A DNA stretch of 64,000 nt from JAFGNV01 sp964612485. Lineage in GTDB: Bacteria > Chloroflexota > Anaerolineae > 4572-78 > J111. The notes below the pieces were generated by a model. The model was not told the DNA's origin and ran no database searches. It worked only from the letters and a program-made list of their open reading frames with translations. A program made the position numbers and the translations under genes. How positions within the stretch are numbered: the first letter of the stretch is position 1; each line of letters starts with the position of its first letter. The DNA is taken from assembly GCA_964612485.1 (NCBI GenBank), contig CAZTFF010000010.1:1-64000 (forward strand), given 5' to 3'. Below, one piece after another: positions 26,439 through 35,183 of this stretch.

Positions 26439-28589
26439 TCAATATCGCTTCATAATCAGGGGGAAGTATAATTTTGTTGCATTTGTCCACACGGCCACCG
26501 ATCCAACGGCGGGGATACAGTCGCCGCAAGTTGCCGCGTAATCATCATTAACCAACCCGCCCACCGCGGTGACGGCATACTGCACCTGATCCATCCCGTT
26601 ATTGGCCGGCAGATCGCTCAACGTCCACGAAACCGTATCGCCGGACAAGGTTCCCCCGGCCACGTAGATTGCGCCGTCGGGTAGTTTATTGCTGACCACC
26701 ACCTGGCTGGCCGCCGTAATCCCTAAATTGGTCACGGTCAACGTGTAGGTGATCAACTCGCCCGGCGCGGTTTGTTCCGGCCCGGCGGCCACGATGGCCA
26801 AAATGGGCTTGTCGGTGACAACCACTGTGGTGCTGTCCACATCGGTCAAACCACCCGGATCAGTCACGGTTAACGCTATGGAACCCTGGCCCGGCGCAGA
26901 CGGCGCATCAAAAAACACACGTCCCGCATCATCCGGGCTGACGCTCCCGATGGACGGCTGCCAGCGATAAGCCAGCGCATCGCCATCGGGGTCGCTGCTG
27001 CCCCGGCCATCCACAGCGACGCTTCCGTTAGGCGGCACATACATGGTCGGCCCGGCGTTTGCCACCGGCGGCCGCTCCACCCACACGGGGCTGCTGTAGG
27101 CCGGGTAAGTCCAACCATCGTGATAGGCTTCGACGTAATAGTAGTGACCCAATCTGGCCGATACTCTGGGATACCAGTTGATCAAACTTGCTCCTTGTAA
27201 GCGAACCGAGGCCACGCGAACGCCATTGTCATACAAACGCAGGTTCAAAGATCTCCCGCGATGATCCGGGTCAGACACCGTCACCGTAAAATTAAGCGTG
27301 CCAGTGTTGGGCACTGCTGATCCCATCCAAGCGCCGTTGGCCCGCATGGTCACAGCCATCCGCTGGCCGTGCGGGGAGATATAAAAGGTGCGGCGCGCCC
27401 GGATCGCCTCTAAAATGGCGGTTCGGCTCAAATTGGAGGCTACCACGCCCATAAATTTCTGGCTGCCCCAACCGCCGGTGTGCGTATCTGAATTTAGTAA
27501 AGTGCCCACGTGCCAGCCTTTGTTCAGGCTGAGCAGGGTTTGATCGGCGTAGATGATCTCCCGTAAGACAATTTTTAGATCAACCACGCCATCATAAGCA
27601 AAATTGTTAAAATTAAACCCGGCAGAGGGATGATTAAATTCGCCAATTGCCTCCGGTTGAGCCACCAGCCAGGCGTAAAAATCGATCAGGTTTCGGTAGC
27701 GCGAATCGGTCGCGGTCACATACGTGTCGGTTTCCAGGACGTTCAGATGCCCCCCAGACCCGGTATATTCAAATCCGCGCAGCCCGATGAAGGTCCCGTT
27801 GACGGTGGCGGCATCAGCCTGATCCACAATATCCTGCCACCGCGCCGGGTTCAGATACCGATCATGGCCGGTCAGGGCAAAAAACTCCAGGCCGTTGGCC
27901 CTGGCAACGGCAAACGCATCCGAGGGTATGCCCGGCAGATAATCGTGGTTGGGGCCGGTATCATCATAACCGGAATGCGCGTGCAAATCACCAAAATAAA
28001 CAGTCATGCCACCGCCAACCGGCGCCCCGGCGGCAGAGAGATCGCCATCAACCCTTACCGGCTGGTCAAACGTGGTAAACGTCCACTCAAAATTCTGCGG
28101 CAGGGCGCTGCCGGCGGTATCACGCGCGCCGGTAGTTACGGTAGCCGTAAATTCGGTTCCCGGCGATAGCGGTGCATCGGGATAAAATACCGCAATCCGG
28201 CCTGCTTCGATATACTCTACGCTGCCGTTTATCCGTGATGAGGCCGTCATCACGGATGAGGCCTGCTGCACGTAGAACGTATCATTGGTAATTGTGCCCG
28301 CCGCCATTGGGCCGGCAAATGTGACCGATACCAGGGTGTAGGTTGGCACCTGCTGCGCGGCCAACGGCGGGTTGGTTTGGGTGATGAACGTGCCGGCGGC
28401 GGTCAGGTTTCCAGGACGGGTAAATTCACACTGCGCCCCGGTTTCCAACCGGCAGCGAATGGTATCCGGCTGTTCCGGGAAAGGCGTCGGTGTTGGTTCG
28501 GTTGCCCGCGCCGGTTCAACCAAGCCTGCCACCGCTCCAATTATTATTACCAGAAATGCCAACCCTAATATTTTTATTTTAACGGGCAT
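26439..28589 (-). CDS. Secreted CehA/McbA-type PHP-domain protein with Ig-like, PKD-like and DUF11-like modules
   Basis: 716 residues with an N-terminal signal peptide (about 1-28). Order: an SbsA-type Ig-like domain (about 75-175, ending NFEWTFTT); a PHP-like metallohydrolase of the CehA/McbA kind (about 190-480, with YFGDLHAHSGYDD, ALTGHD, EFNHPSAGF and LLNSDTHTGGWG as metal ligands); a PKD-like segment (about 510-600, GSSDPDGDALAYRW); and a DUF11-like repeat (about 605-700, PGELITYTLTVTNLG). The C-terminus ends in YFPLIMKRY. Phosphoesterase-type chemistry is inferred from the family; the substrate is unknown. It shares the strand of the nuo genes, 38 bases after the membrane glycosyltransferase-like gene and 18 bases before nuoF. 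GGAGG lies upstream of the ATG. Confidence 0.8.
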   Translation of the reverse strand: MPVKIKILGLAFLVIIIGAVAGLVEPARATEPTPTPFPEQPDTIRCRLETGAQCEFTRPGNLTAAGTFITQTNPPLAAQQVPTYTLVSVTFAGPMAAGTITNDTFYVQQASSVMTASSRINGSVEYIEAGRIAVFYPDAPLSPGTEFTATVTTGARDTAGSALPQNFEWTFTTFDQPVRVDGDLSAAGAPVGGGMTVYFGDLHAHSGYDDTGPNHDYLPGIPSDAFAVARANGLEFFALTGHDRYLNPARWQDIVDQADAATVNGTFIGLRGFEYTGSGGHLNVLETDTYVTATDSRYRNLIDFYAWLVAQPEAIGEFNHPSAGFNFNNFAYDGVVDLKIVLREIIYADQTLLSLNKGWHVGTLLNSDTHTGGWGSQKFMGVVASNLSRTAILEAIRARRTFYISPHGQRMAVTMRANGAWMGSAVPNTGTLNFTVTVSDPDHRGRSLNLRLYDNGVRVASVRLQGASLINWYPRVSARLGHYYYVEAYHDGWTYPAYSSPVWVERPPVANAGPTMYVPPNGSVAVDGRGSSDPDGDALAYRWQPSIGSVSPDDAGRVFFDAPSAPGQGSIALTVTDPGGLTDVDSTTVVVTDKPILAIVAAGPEQTAPGELITYTLTVTNLGITAASQVVVSNKLPDGAIYVAGGTLSGDTVSWTLSDLPANNGMDQVQYAVTAVGGLVNDDYAATCGDCIPAVGSVAVWTNATKLYFPLIMKRY

Positions 28590-28627
28590 TTACCATCCCT
28601 CCGCCTCCGCGCTATGCAGATGGCAGA

Positions 28628-31546
28628 TCACTGAACAGCTTCACCCTCAAATAGTCGTACCGTATCCTGCCCACCGGCCTGGAGCCGTTGGCCGGTTTCG
28701 GGATTGTATAAACCGATGACCAGCCGGTAGGGACCCGGTGGCAGGTCGGCGGGCAGCGGCAGAATCAATTCGTCCTGAATGATCTCATCCGGCACCCAAC
28801 CGGTGGTCGGCGCTGTTCCCTGCTGCGGCACCGTGTCGAACTGGCTGATAATTTGCCTGTTGGCACCGGTGAGATGAACAAACATTTTATACGATTTATC
28901 CATCGGGCGCAGCGCCTGCCACTGGGTTTGCAGCGTAATCTCCGACGGGGCTATCTCCAGATCAACACTCAACAACCGGGCTACATCTTCAAAATCAACG
29001 TTGATTTGATGGGCCAACGGTGCCGCCTCAAACCGGTGAGAGCGGGCCTCCACCGGTACCGGGAAAAGCACCTGCTCGCCCAGCGGTTCCTGCGTATCCA
29101 GATCAAACAGGCGCAGGACCAGCCTGTATTCGCCGGTTGCAACGGTGGCCGGAAGCCGCACCGGGTAGTTGGCGCGATAAACCTGCCCCGGCGTCCAGGC
29201 CGATAAAGGCAGGCCGGCCAGGAGGGGACGAGGCGTTTCAAATAACGGGATGGGATCGCTGCCCGGATTGGCCAGGGCCAAAACCAGGCCCACATTGCCG
29301 GATAGCGATTCGGTTCCCTGCCACCACAGGGAAAGCCACATCCGCTCGCCGGGGCGATGCGCCGACTCCACCGGATCGCTGCCAACTAACTGTAATCCCT
29401 CTGTAACCTGCACATCCAACGGCTGTTCAATGAGCACTGCCGCTGCATCAACCGGTGTGGGAGGCGGCTGCACTTCAACTTGTGCCAACGCGAACGATTG
29501 GCCGGCACTCCCGGTTTCAGGAGGCAAAACCTCTCCCGTTTTAGGGGTGTAGGCCCGCAGCCGCAAAGTGTACTCACCGGGCGGCATATCAGCCGGCACC
29601 GGCAAGGCATAATACAACACAGACTCATCGCCCGGCGACCAGTGGCGCGTGGTCAGATAATTTTCCGCGCTCAAGAGCGGTTTATCCAGCCTGGCCCACT
29701 CGAAACCTTGCGCATCGTACAGGGCAATACTGGCATTGTAATTGGTATTGCCCGGCTGTTGTTTTTGCCATCGCAAGGCCGCGCCCAAAATGTGTCCCGC
29801 CGGGACCGAATGGGGCTGGATTTGCCGGCCCGTTAAACGGAGTTGATCGCCAAAGGCCACAGCAGCCGGTTCCAGAGCGCGTTCAAAGGTTGCATTCGGA
29901 CGCATGCGGTAGGTGATGACATCGTAATCGGGTTGGCTTTCCGTATCGATGATCCTGCCTTGTGTAGCCAAAGCATATTGAAAATAATCTTTGGGGTCCA
30001 CAACAATACGATCATGCAACATCAGATGAACCAGCGCCGGCTTTTGGTCAAAAAGTTGGGTCAATTCATCCCCCACTGTCTCTTCATCCATCAGCGGAAA
30101 GGCGTTGCTGCCCTCGCCATCGTACAGATAACGTACCGAAAAGAGTTCCGGGCGTACGGTGGGGCTAACATTGGGCCGGACAGGAAAAATAAAACGAGTA
30201 TCCTGCCCCTCGGTAGTCTCTTCCATCCAGTCCACCAGCTGAACCGGGCCGGCAGGGAAAAACATAGGAATAACCCCGCTGTTGGCCCACCAGCCAAAGT
30301 ACAGCCAAAAACTGGAAAGCGCTGCCACCAGCAACGTAACCGTCAGCAAAACGGGAAGGATTAGCCGGGCCAGTTGCCGCTTCAGTTCAAACCGTTTTGT
30401 CAGCCACTGCGCGGCGGTAACAACCGTCAGTCCCACAAAAACAAAAGATACCGGCTGCGCCCCAATCCCCCGACGCCAAATCTCAAATATAAAGCCCGTA
30501 CTGGCCGATCGGGAGAGAAAGGCCGGCGCGATCATCACCACCCACCATACGATCAGGAAAAAGTAAACATTGTCCCGCCAGCGCCGAAGCGTAATCAGCA
30601 AACCCGCAATGAACAGAACGGTGACCAGGGGATCAAACGCAACGTCATCAAATCTGCCCTGAAGTAACCACACCGGCCAAAAACCAAAAGCGGCTAATGT
30701 ATCTACCAGATTATAAGTGAACAAACTGACCAGAGATAACTCATTGGTATGGGCCAACTGCACCACACGCTGTAAAACAGCATCTGGATGCAAAGCAAAA
30801 AACACAAAGATGGGTGTAGCAACAACAAGAGCCACCGGGAAACTGTACCAATACCAACGGGAAATTGGAAACCGCAATTGGGATTGTCTCTGCTTGCTGA
30901 ACCACACGCTGCCCAGGAAGATAGCGGGCACCAACGGCACGCAATACCCGGGGATATAGCCATAGAATAACGCGCCCATCATGATGCCTGTAGCTATAAA
31001 ATAGCGGCGTCGATCTGTATTCAAGGCCCGCCAGAGAAAGTAAAAGGTCAGCGTAGTCATCGGCGACACTAACGACCAATTAGGCGTGGCAATCCGGGCC
31101 AGGCCCAATATCCAGGTAGAAACCGCCATAAAAAGCGCCGCACTTAAACCTAACCATTGATTAAAGGTAGGGCTGTGAAATTGTCTTTCACGTTCACGGC
31201 CAAACGGCAACTGGCGCACCACCAGGTACAAAAACAAAATTGAGGTCAGATTGACCAATCCATTGAGAAAACGCAGCCCGGTTAATCCCGGCCCAAAGAG
31301 ATGGATCCAACCCGTTTCTAACCAGACGGCTATAGGACCACCGGCCAGTTGGGCCGGATAATGAAATTCAAGCCCGTGCCTGAAAGATAACACTGCATCC
31401 GAAGCCACATCACTTTCATCAGACCAGGGATAGGCCGCCGGCGGGACTTCTCCAATTTTAAAAAGCACCGTCACTAACGTGACAATAATAATGAGCAATA
31501 CAAACAAATAGTCGATACGATATTTTTTAAAATGATTCAACACCAA
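28628..31546 (-). CDS. GT39/ArnT-like polytopic membrane protein with three C-terminal beta-sandwich repeats
   Basis: 972 residues. Residues 1 to about 440 hold roughly 11-12 transmembrane helices. The first loop carries the acidic motif WSDESDVASDAV expected for GT-C lipid-phosphate-sugar-dependent glycosyltransferases. From about residue 560 the same module occurs three times: LRWQKQQ...PPGEYTLRLRAY, LWWQGTE...ATGEYRLVLRLF and TQWQALR...PPGPYRLVIGLY. A surface-glycosylation role is inferred. The start is a TTG/GTG pair without a clear ribosome-binding site, 28 bases after nuoE. It is embedded in the nuo operon with no terminator on either side. Confidence 0.7.
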   Translation of the reverse strand: MVLNHFKKYRIDYLFVLLIIIVTLVTVLFKIGEVPPAAYPWSDESDVASDAVLSFRHGLEFHYPAQLAGGPIAVWLETGWIHLFGPGLTGLRFLNGLVNLTSILFLYLVVRQLPFGRERERQFHSPTFNQWLGLSAALFMAVSTWILGLARIATPNWSLVSPMTTLTFYFLWRALNTDRRRYFIATGIMMGALFYGYIPGYCVPLVPAIFLGSVWFSKQRQSQLRFPISRWYWYSFPVALVVATPIFVFFALHPDAVLQRVVQLAHTNELSLVSLFTYNLVDTLAAFGFWPVWLLQGRFDDVAFDPLVTVLFIAGLLITLRRWRDNVYFFLIVWWVVMIAPAFLSRSASTGFIFEIWRRGIGAQPVSFVFVGLTVVTAAQWLTKRFELKRQLARLILPVLLTVTLLVAALSSFWLYFGWWANSGVIPMFFPAGPVQLVDWMEETTEGQDTRFIFPVRPNVSPTVRPELFSVRYLYDGEGSNAFPLMDEETVGDELTQLFDQKPALVHLMLHDRIVVDPKDYFQYALATQGRIIDTESQPDYDVITYRMRPNATFERALEPAAVAFGDQLRLTGRQIQPHSVPAGHILGAALRWQKQQPGNTNYNASIALYDAQGFEWARLDKPLLSAENYLTTRHWSPGDESVLYYALPVPADMPPGEYTLRLRAYTPKTGEVLPPETGSAGQSFALAQVEVQPPPTPVDAAAVLIEQPLDVQVTEGLQLVGSDPVESAHRPGERMWLSLWWQGTESLSGNVGLVLALANPGSDPIPLFETPRPLLAGLPLSAWTPGQVYRANYPVRLPATVATGEYRLVLRLFDLDTQEPLGEQVLFPVPVEARSHRFEAAPLAHQINVDFEDVARLLSVDLEIAPSEITLQTQWQALRPMDKSYKMFVHLTGANRQIISQFDTVPQQGTAPTTGWVPDEIIQDELILPLPADLPPGPYRLVIGLYNPETGQRLQAGGQDTVRLFEGEAVQ

Positions 31547-31574
31547 GTTGTTCGGCCAACAAATAGCCTCCCCG

Positions 31575-32060
31575 CTATTCTGCCGCCTCCTCCTTTCGCA
31601 GCCCGGCGATCACCGCGTCAATCTGCTCATCGGTGAGATTTTCGTAATATTCCAGATTGATCTGGGCGCAGGGCGCTTTATCACAGGCAGCAATACAGAC
31701 AACTTCCTCTACGGTAAACAGGCCATCTTCAGTGGTTCCCCCGTTTGGCCCTAATCCCATGCGCTCGCACAAGCGCTTGTAGAAATCTTCGGCGCCGCGC
31801 AGGGCGCACGGCAGATCGGTGCAGACCTGGATGATGTATTTGCCGGTTGGCTGCTTGCGGAAAAGCGTGTAAAAACCGATGATGGAGTGAATATGAGTCA
31901 CATTTAAGTCAAGCGCCTCGGCTACCGCCGCAATATCCTCATTATCCAGCCAATTCTTCTCTTGTTGAGCCAGATAGAGGGCCGGCAGCACCGCCGAGCG
32001 TTTATCGGGATATTTTTTCAGGATTTCATCGAGTTCTTGTTGTTCTTTTTCGGTCCACAT
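31575..32060 (-). CDS. nuoE: NADH-quinone oxidoreductase subunit E
   Basis: 161 residues of thioredoxin-like 2Fe-2S fold (cluster N1a). The cluster cysteines are in CTDLPCALRG and VVCIAACDKAPCAQIN. The N-terminal helical region (SAVLPALYLAQQEKNWL) is conserved. Its ATG overlaps the nuoCD stop by one base, so translation is probably coupled. Confidence 0.95.
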   Translation of the reverse strand: MWTEKEQQELDEILKKYPDKRSAVLPALYLAQQEKNWLDNEDIAAVAEALDLNVTHIHSIIGFYTLFRKQPTGKYIIQVCTDLPCALRGAEDFYKRLCERMGLGPNGGTTEDGLFTVEEVVCIAACDKAPCAQINLEYYENLTDEQIDAVIAGLRKEEAAE

Positions 32061-33823
32061 TATCGATCTACCTCGCCCAACACAATGTCGATGGAGCCAA
32101 TCAGGGCCACCAGGTCTGAAACTAGCTGGCCCTGGGCCATAGTGTGCGTGGCCTGCAAATTTACAAACGAGGGGCCGCGAACCCGCAGCCGGTACGGTAC
32201 GGCGGTGCCGTCGCTGATAAGGCCAAAGCCCAGCCAGCCTTTGGGGTTTTCCGTAGCCAGGTAAACCTGGCCTTCGGGCGGGCGGTAGCCCTCGGTGACA
32301 AGTTTGAAGTGGTGAATGAGCGATTCCATACTGGTGCTGATCTCTTCTCGCGGCGGGAGCGCCACTTTACGGTCGGCGGTGCGGTAAGGGCCGCCGGATT
32401 TTATTTTTTCCAGGCCCTGTTCCACAATACGCACGCTCTGGATCATCTCTTCAATTCGCACCACGTAGCGGGCGTAACAATCGGCCTCGGTGGCGGTAGG
32501 AATATCAAAATCAAACTGATCGTAAGCGGAATAGGGGCGAGCCTTGCGCAAGTCCAGCGGCACACCGGCGGCTCGCAGCAGCGGGCCTGTTACGCCCAGG
32601 CCAATGGCCTCTTCGGCAGAGAGCGGGCCAATCCCTTTGGTGCGGCTGAGCCAGATGGGATTTTTAGTTAACATTTTTTCCATATCCCGCTGCACTTCTT
32701 TATAATCGCGCAAAAAGGCGTTCACGGCATCTCTGAACGCGCCCGGCAGCGGCCAGCGCAGGCCGCCCACGCTAAAGTAGCTGGTGGTCATCCGCGCGCC
32801 GCAGACCATTTCAAAAATGTCCAGAATACGCTCGCGCATGGCAAACGCGTACATGAGCAGCGAGTGCATGGTGCCGCCCACATCCATGCTGTGCGTGCCC
32901 AGCCAGGCCAGATGGCTGCCGATCCGCTGCAACTCGGCCAGCACAACGCGCACGTACTGCACGTATTCGGGAACTTCCACGTCCAACAATTTTTCAACCG
33001 TCAACACGTACGCCATATTGTTGTTCATCGGGGCCAGGTAATCCATCCGGTCGCAATAGGGGATGAATTTTTCGTAACGTTTGTTTTCGCCCGTTTTCTC
33101 AAAGCCGGAGTGAAGATAGCCCAACTCAGGGCTGACTTTGCGAACAACTTCGCCATCCAACTCTACGGCCAGGCGCAATACGCCGTGCGTGGCCGGGTGC
33201 TGCGGTCCCATATTGACCACCATATGGGTTTCGATGTCCATATCATCGGGCAGCTCGGTGAGGAAGGAGGGGCCGACCATGATTTTCTTGCCCAGGTGAG
33301 CAAAACGCGGGTTATCCTGATCGTGGCTGAAGTAAACCGGCTCGCCGCCCAGCGGGTAATCTTTCCGCAGGGGATGGCCTATCCAATTATCGGGCATCAT
33401 AATGCGGTGCAGCCAGGGATGGTTGTTGAATTGAATGCCCATCAAATCATAGGTTTCGCGCTCCAGCCAGTTAGCCGTGGGCCAGACATCGGTCACAGTA
33501 GGTAATTCGGGCAGCGGACCCTGACCGTTTGAGCCGGATGGGGCAGGTGCGGGCACAACCACCCGCAAAAATCTATTTTTGGCGATAGAATAAAGCTCGT
33601 AATGAACGGCAAATCGGGACGATTGAGCCTGTTTCAGCCGGTCGACGCCATAAACATCAACCAGAAGATCAAACCGCAGCGCCTCATTATCCCGCAAAAA
33701 CAGGGCGATGTCGTGAAAGTGATCGGCCTGGACGGTGATCGCCATATCTCCGCGAAAATCGGAATGGTCTTCTATCCCGGAAGGAAATTTTTCTTTGATG
33801 GTTTCAACAACGGCGTTTGTCAT
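32060..33823 (-). CDS. nuoCD: NADH-quinone oxidoreductase subunits C and D, fused
   Basis: 587 residues. Residues 1 to about 190 are NuoC (30-kDa type: ERETYDLMGIQFNNHPWLHRIMMPDNWIGHPLRKDYPL). The remainder is NuoD (49-kDa type, from MVVNMGPQHPATHGVLRLAVELDGE through HSGFEKTGENKRYEKFIPYCDRMDYL). The C-terminal GLISDGTAVPYRLRVRGPSF and DIVLGEVDR end are the hydrogenase-like fold hallmarks. The fusion is known from enterobacteria and some other lineages. NuoD helps form the quinone site. A repeat-filled 200-base gap separates it from nuoB. Confidence 0.95.
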   Translation of the reverse strand: MTNAVVETIKEKFPSGIEDHSDFRGDMAITVQADHFHDIALFLRDNEALRFDLLVDVYGVDRLKQAQSSRFAVHYELYSIAKNRFLRVVVPAPAPSGSNGQGPLPELPTVTDVWPTANWLERETYDLMGIQFNNHPWLHRIMMPDNWIGHPLRKDYPLGGEPVYFSHDQDNPRFAHLGKKIMVGPSFLTELPDDMDIETHMVVNMGPQHPATHGVLRLAVELDGEVVRKVSPELGYLHSGFEKTGENKRYEKFIPYCDRMDYLAPMNNNMAYVLTVEKLLDVEVPEYVQYVRVVLAELQRIGSHLAWLGTHSMDVGGTMHSLLMYAFAMRERILDIFEMVCGARMTTSYFSVGGLRWPLPGAFRDAVNAFLRDYKEVQRDMEKMLTKNPIWLSRTKGIGPLSAEEAIGLGVTGPLLRAAGVPLDLRKARPYSAYDQFDFDIPTATEADCYARYVVRIEEMIQSVRIVEQGLEKIKSGGPYRTADRKVALPPREEISTSMESLIHHFKLVTEGYRPPEGQVYLATENPKGWLGFGLISDGTAVPYRLRVRGPSFVNLQATHTMAQGQLVSDLVALIGSIDIVLGEVDR

Positions 33824-33912
33824 GATGCCTGTCCAAGAAATTGCATCTTAATATTAGAGCGCGGAGATTAGAGATTTCAGTTTAAAAATCATCCAATCTC
33901 CAATTTTCTAAA

Positions 33913-33994
33913 TGGGGAACGAGGTCTGAACCTGTCGAAGAGCGTTGATTTCGACAAGCTCAGCCAACTCTGCCCCAGTTTATTGAGAAGGTAC
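33913..33994. mobile_element. Left-truncated copy of the 100-bp element
   Basis: It keeps the internal GGTCTGAACCTGTCG / CGACAAGCTCAGCC pair and the right terminus TTATTGAGAAGGTAC but lacks the left terminus. It is preceded by another AGATTAGAGATT-type palindrome fragment (about 33864-33912). It fills the nuoCD/nuoB gap. Confidence 0.65.
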
Positions 33995-34025
33995 ATTAAT
34001 TTCGATTCAAATGTTGCCGATCCGC

Positions 34026-34580
34026 TCACGCCTGCTCATCAAGCAGGCCGCTAATTCTTTCGCCCAATTTTTCTTCGGCCCGAATTTTCTCTTGCAGCAT
34101 GTTCAGGGCATAAAAGAGAGCTTCGGGGCGCGGGGGACAGCCGGGCACATAGACATCGACCGGCAGAATTTTATCAACACCCTGGATAATGGCGTAATTA
34201 TTAAATGGGCCGCCGCAAGAGGCGCAATCGCCCATAGCGATCACCCATTTGGGTTCCGACATCTGATCGTACAGGCGTTTGATGACCGGCACCATTTTAT
34301 TAGACACCCGGCCCGATACAATTAAAAGATCGGCCTGGCGGGGCGAAGCGCGGAACACCTCGGACCCAAAACGGGCAATATCAAAACGAGACATTCCAGC
34401 ACTGATCTGCTCGATGGCGCAGCAGGCCAGCCCAAACAAGAGCGGCCACACCGAATTGGAGCGGCCCCAATTGACCAGGTCTTCCAGCCGGGCCACGGCC
34501 ACGCCTAAACTTCCGGTTTTACCCTGGGCTTGCGCCGTTTCAATCTCTTGCGGGGTGGGGATACCGCTTACGGCTTCCAT
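34026..34580 (-). CDS. nuoB: NADH-quinone oxidoreductase subunit B
   Basis: About 184 residues from the ATG that has GGGAG 7 bases upstream; a TTG seven codons earlier lacks support. The N2 cluster ligands are the tandem cysteines of FGLACCAIEQ, plus GDCASCGGPF and VPGCPPRPEALF. It accepts electrons from NuoI and reduces quinone with NuoD. The gene overlaps the 3' end of nuoA by 13 bases. Confidence 0.95.
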   Translation of the reverse strand: MEAVSGIPTPQEIETAQAQGKTGSLGVAVARLEDLVNWGRSNSVWPLLFGLACCAIEQISAGMSRFDIARFGSEVFRASPRQADLLIVSGRVSNKMVPVIKRLYDQMSEPKWVIAMGDCASCGGPFNNYAIIQGVDKILPVDVYVPGCPPRPEALFYALNMLQEKIRAEEKLGERISGLLDEQA

Positions 34581-34936
34581 TCGATGGCTCCCTTTTTCCA
34601 AATATACACATAACCAATGATCAATAGCGTGGCAAAAACGCCCATTTCAATCAGGCCAAACCATTTCAAATCCCAAAATAAGACGGCCCACGGGTAAAAG
34701 AAGAGTACCTCAATATCAAACAAGAGAAACAGCATCGCGATCATATAATATTGAATGGGAACCCGGCGGCGGGCGCTGCCATAGGTTAACTTGCCCGATT
34801 CCACCACATCTAATTTGGTTTTGGTAGGTTTACGCGGCCCCAGGAAGTGAGGCAAGGTCAGGGAAACTACCGCTATAAAGGTGGATGCCAAAAGAAAGAT
34901 CAAGATGGGCATATAATTAATCGGGGTATTTTCCAT
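34568..34936 (-). CDS. nuoA: NADH-quinone oxidoreductase subunit A
   Basis: 122 residues with three membrane helices. The family block KLDVVESGKLTYGSARRRVPIQYYMIAMLFLLFDIEVLFFYPWA is nearly canonical, apart from Val-Glu-Ser-Gly in place of the usual YECG-type loop, so the often-conserved Cys is absent. It is the first gene of the operon, reading away from the divergent peptidase gene. Confidence 0.93.
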   Translation of the reverse strand: MENTPINYMPILIFLLASTFIAVVSLTLPHFLGPRKPTKTKLDVVESGKLTYGSARRRVPIQYYMIAMLFLLFDIEVLFFYPWAVLFWDLKWFGLIEMGVFATLLIIGYVYIWKKGAIEWKP

Positions 34937-35063
34937 AGTTCAACCTGTGAAAATAGGAACGAATTTTAAACACAAAATTTGCAAACAAGCTGTTGAATTT
35001 GTAGCAGTTGTGTGAGGCCCCCCACTTTTGAAGTTATAAGGCAAGATATGGTGTTAAAGTCTA

Positions 35064-35078
35064 TCACAAATATTGTGA
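35064..35078. promoter_or_regulatory. Interrupted palindrome in the nuoA / peptidase intergenic region
   Basis: TCACAA-ATA-TTGTGA has perfect 6-bp arms and is the clearest dyad in the divergent gap (about 247 bases). It could be a regulator site for nuo or for the peptidase. The half-site resembles the Rex word TTGTGA, but the arm orientation is reversed relative to the Rex consensus. No strong promoter hexamers were found on either strand. Confidence 0.3.
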
Positions 35079-35183
35079 ATTACAAAACACACCGGATTAT
35101 TTTAGTCGGGTCGGGCGGCGAATTTGATTATAAACCGATTTGCTCAATATCACAACTTGTCAAAATCCGGCAGGCGGGGGATA

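Noticed and set aside
35070..35095. Rex operator upstream of nuoA
   Set aside because: Only one TTGTGAA half is present; the second half (AACACA) does not match TTCACAA, and the nearby dyad runs the other way.
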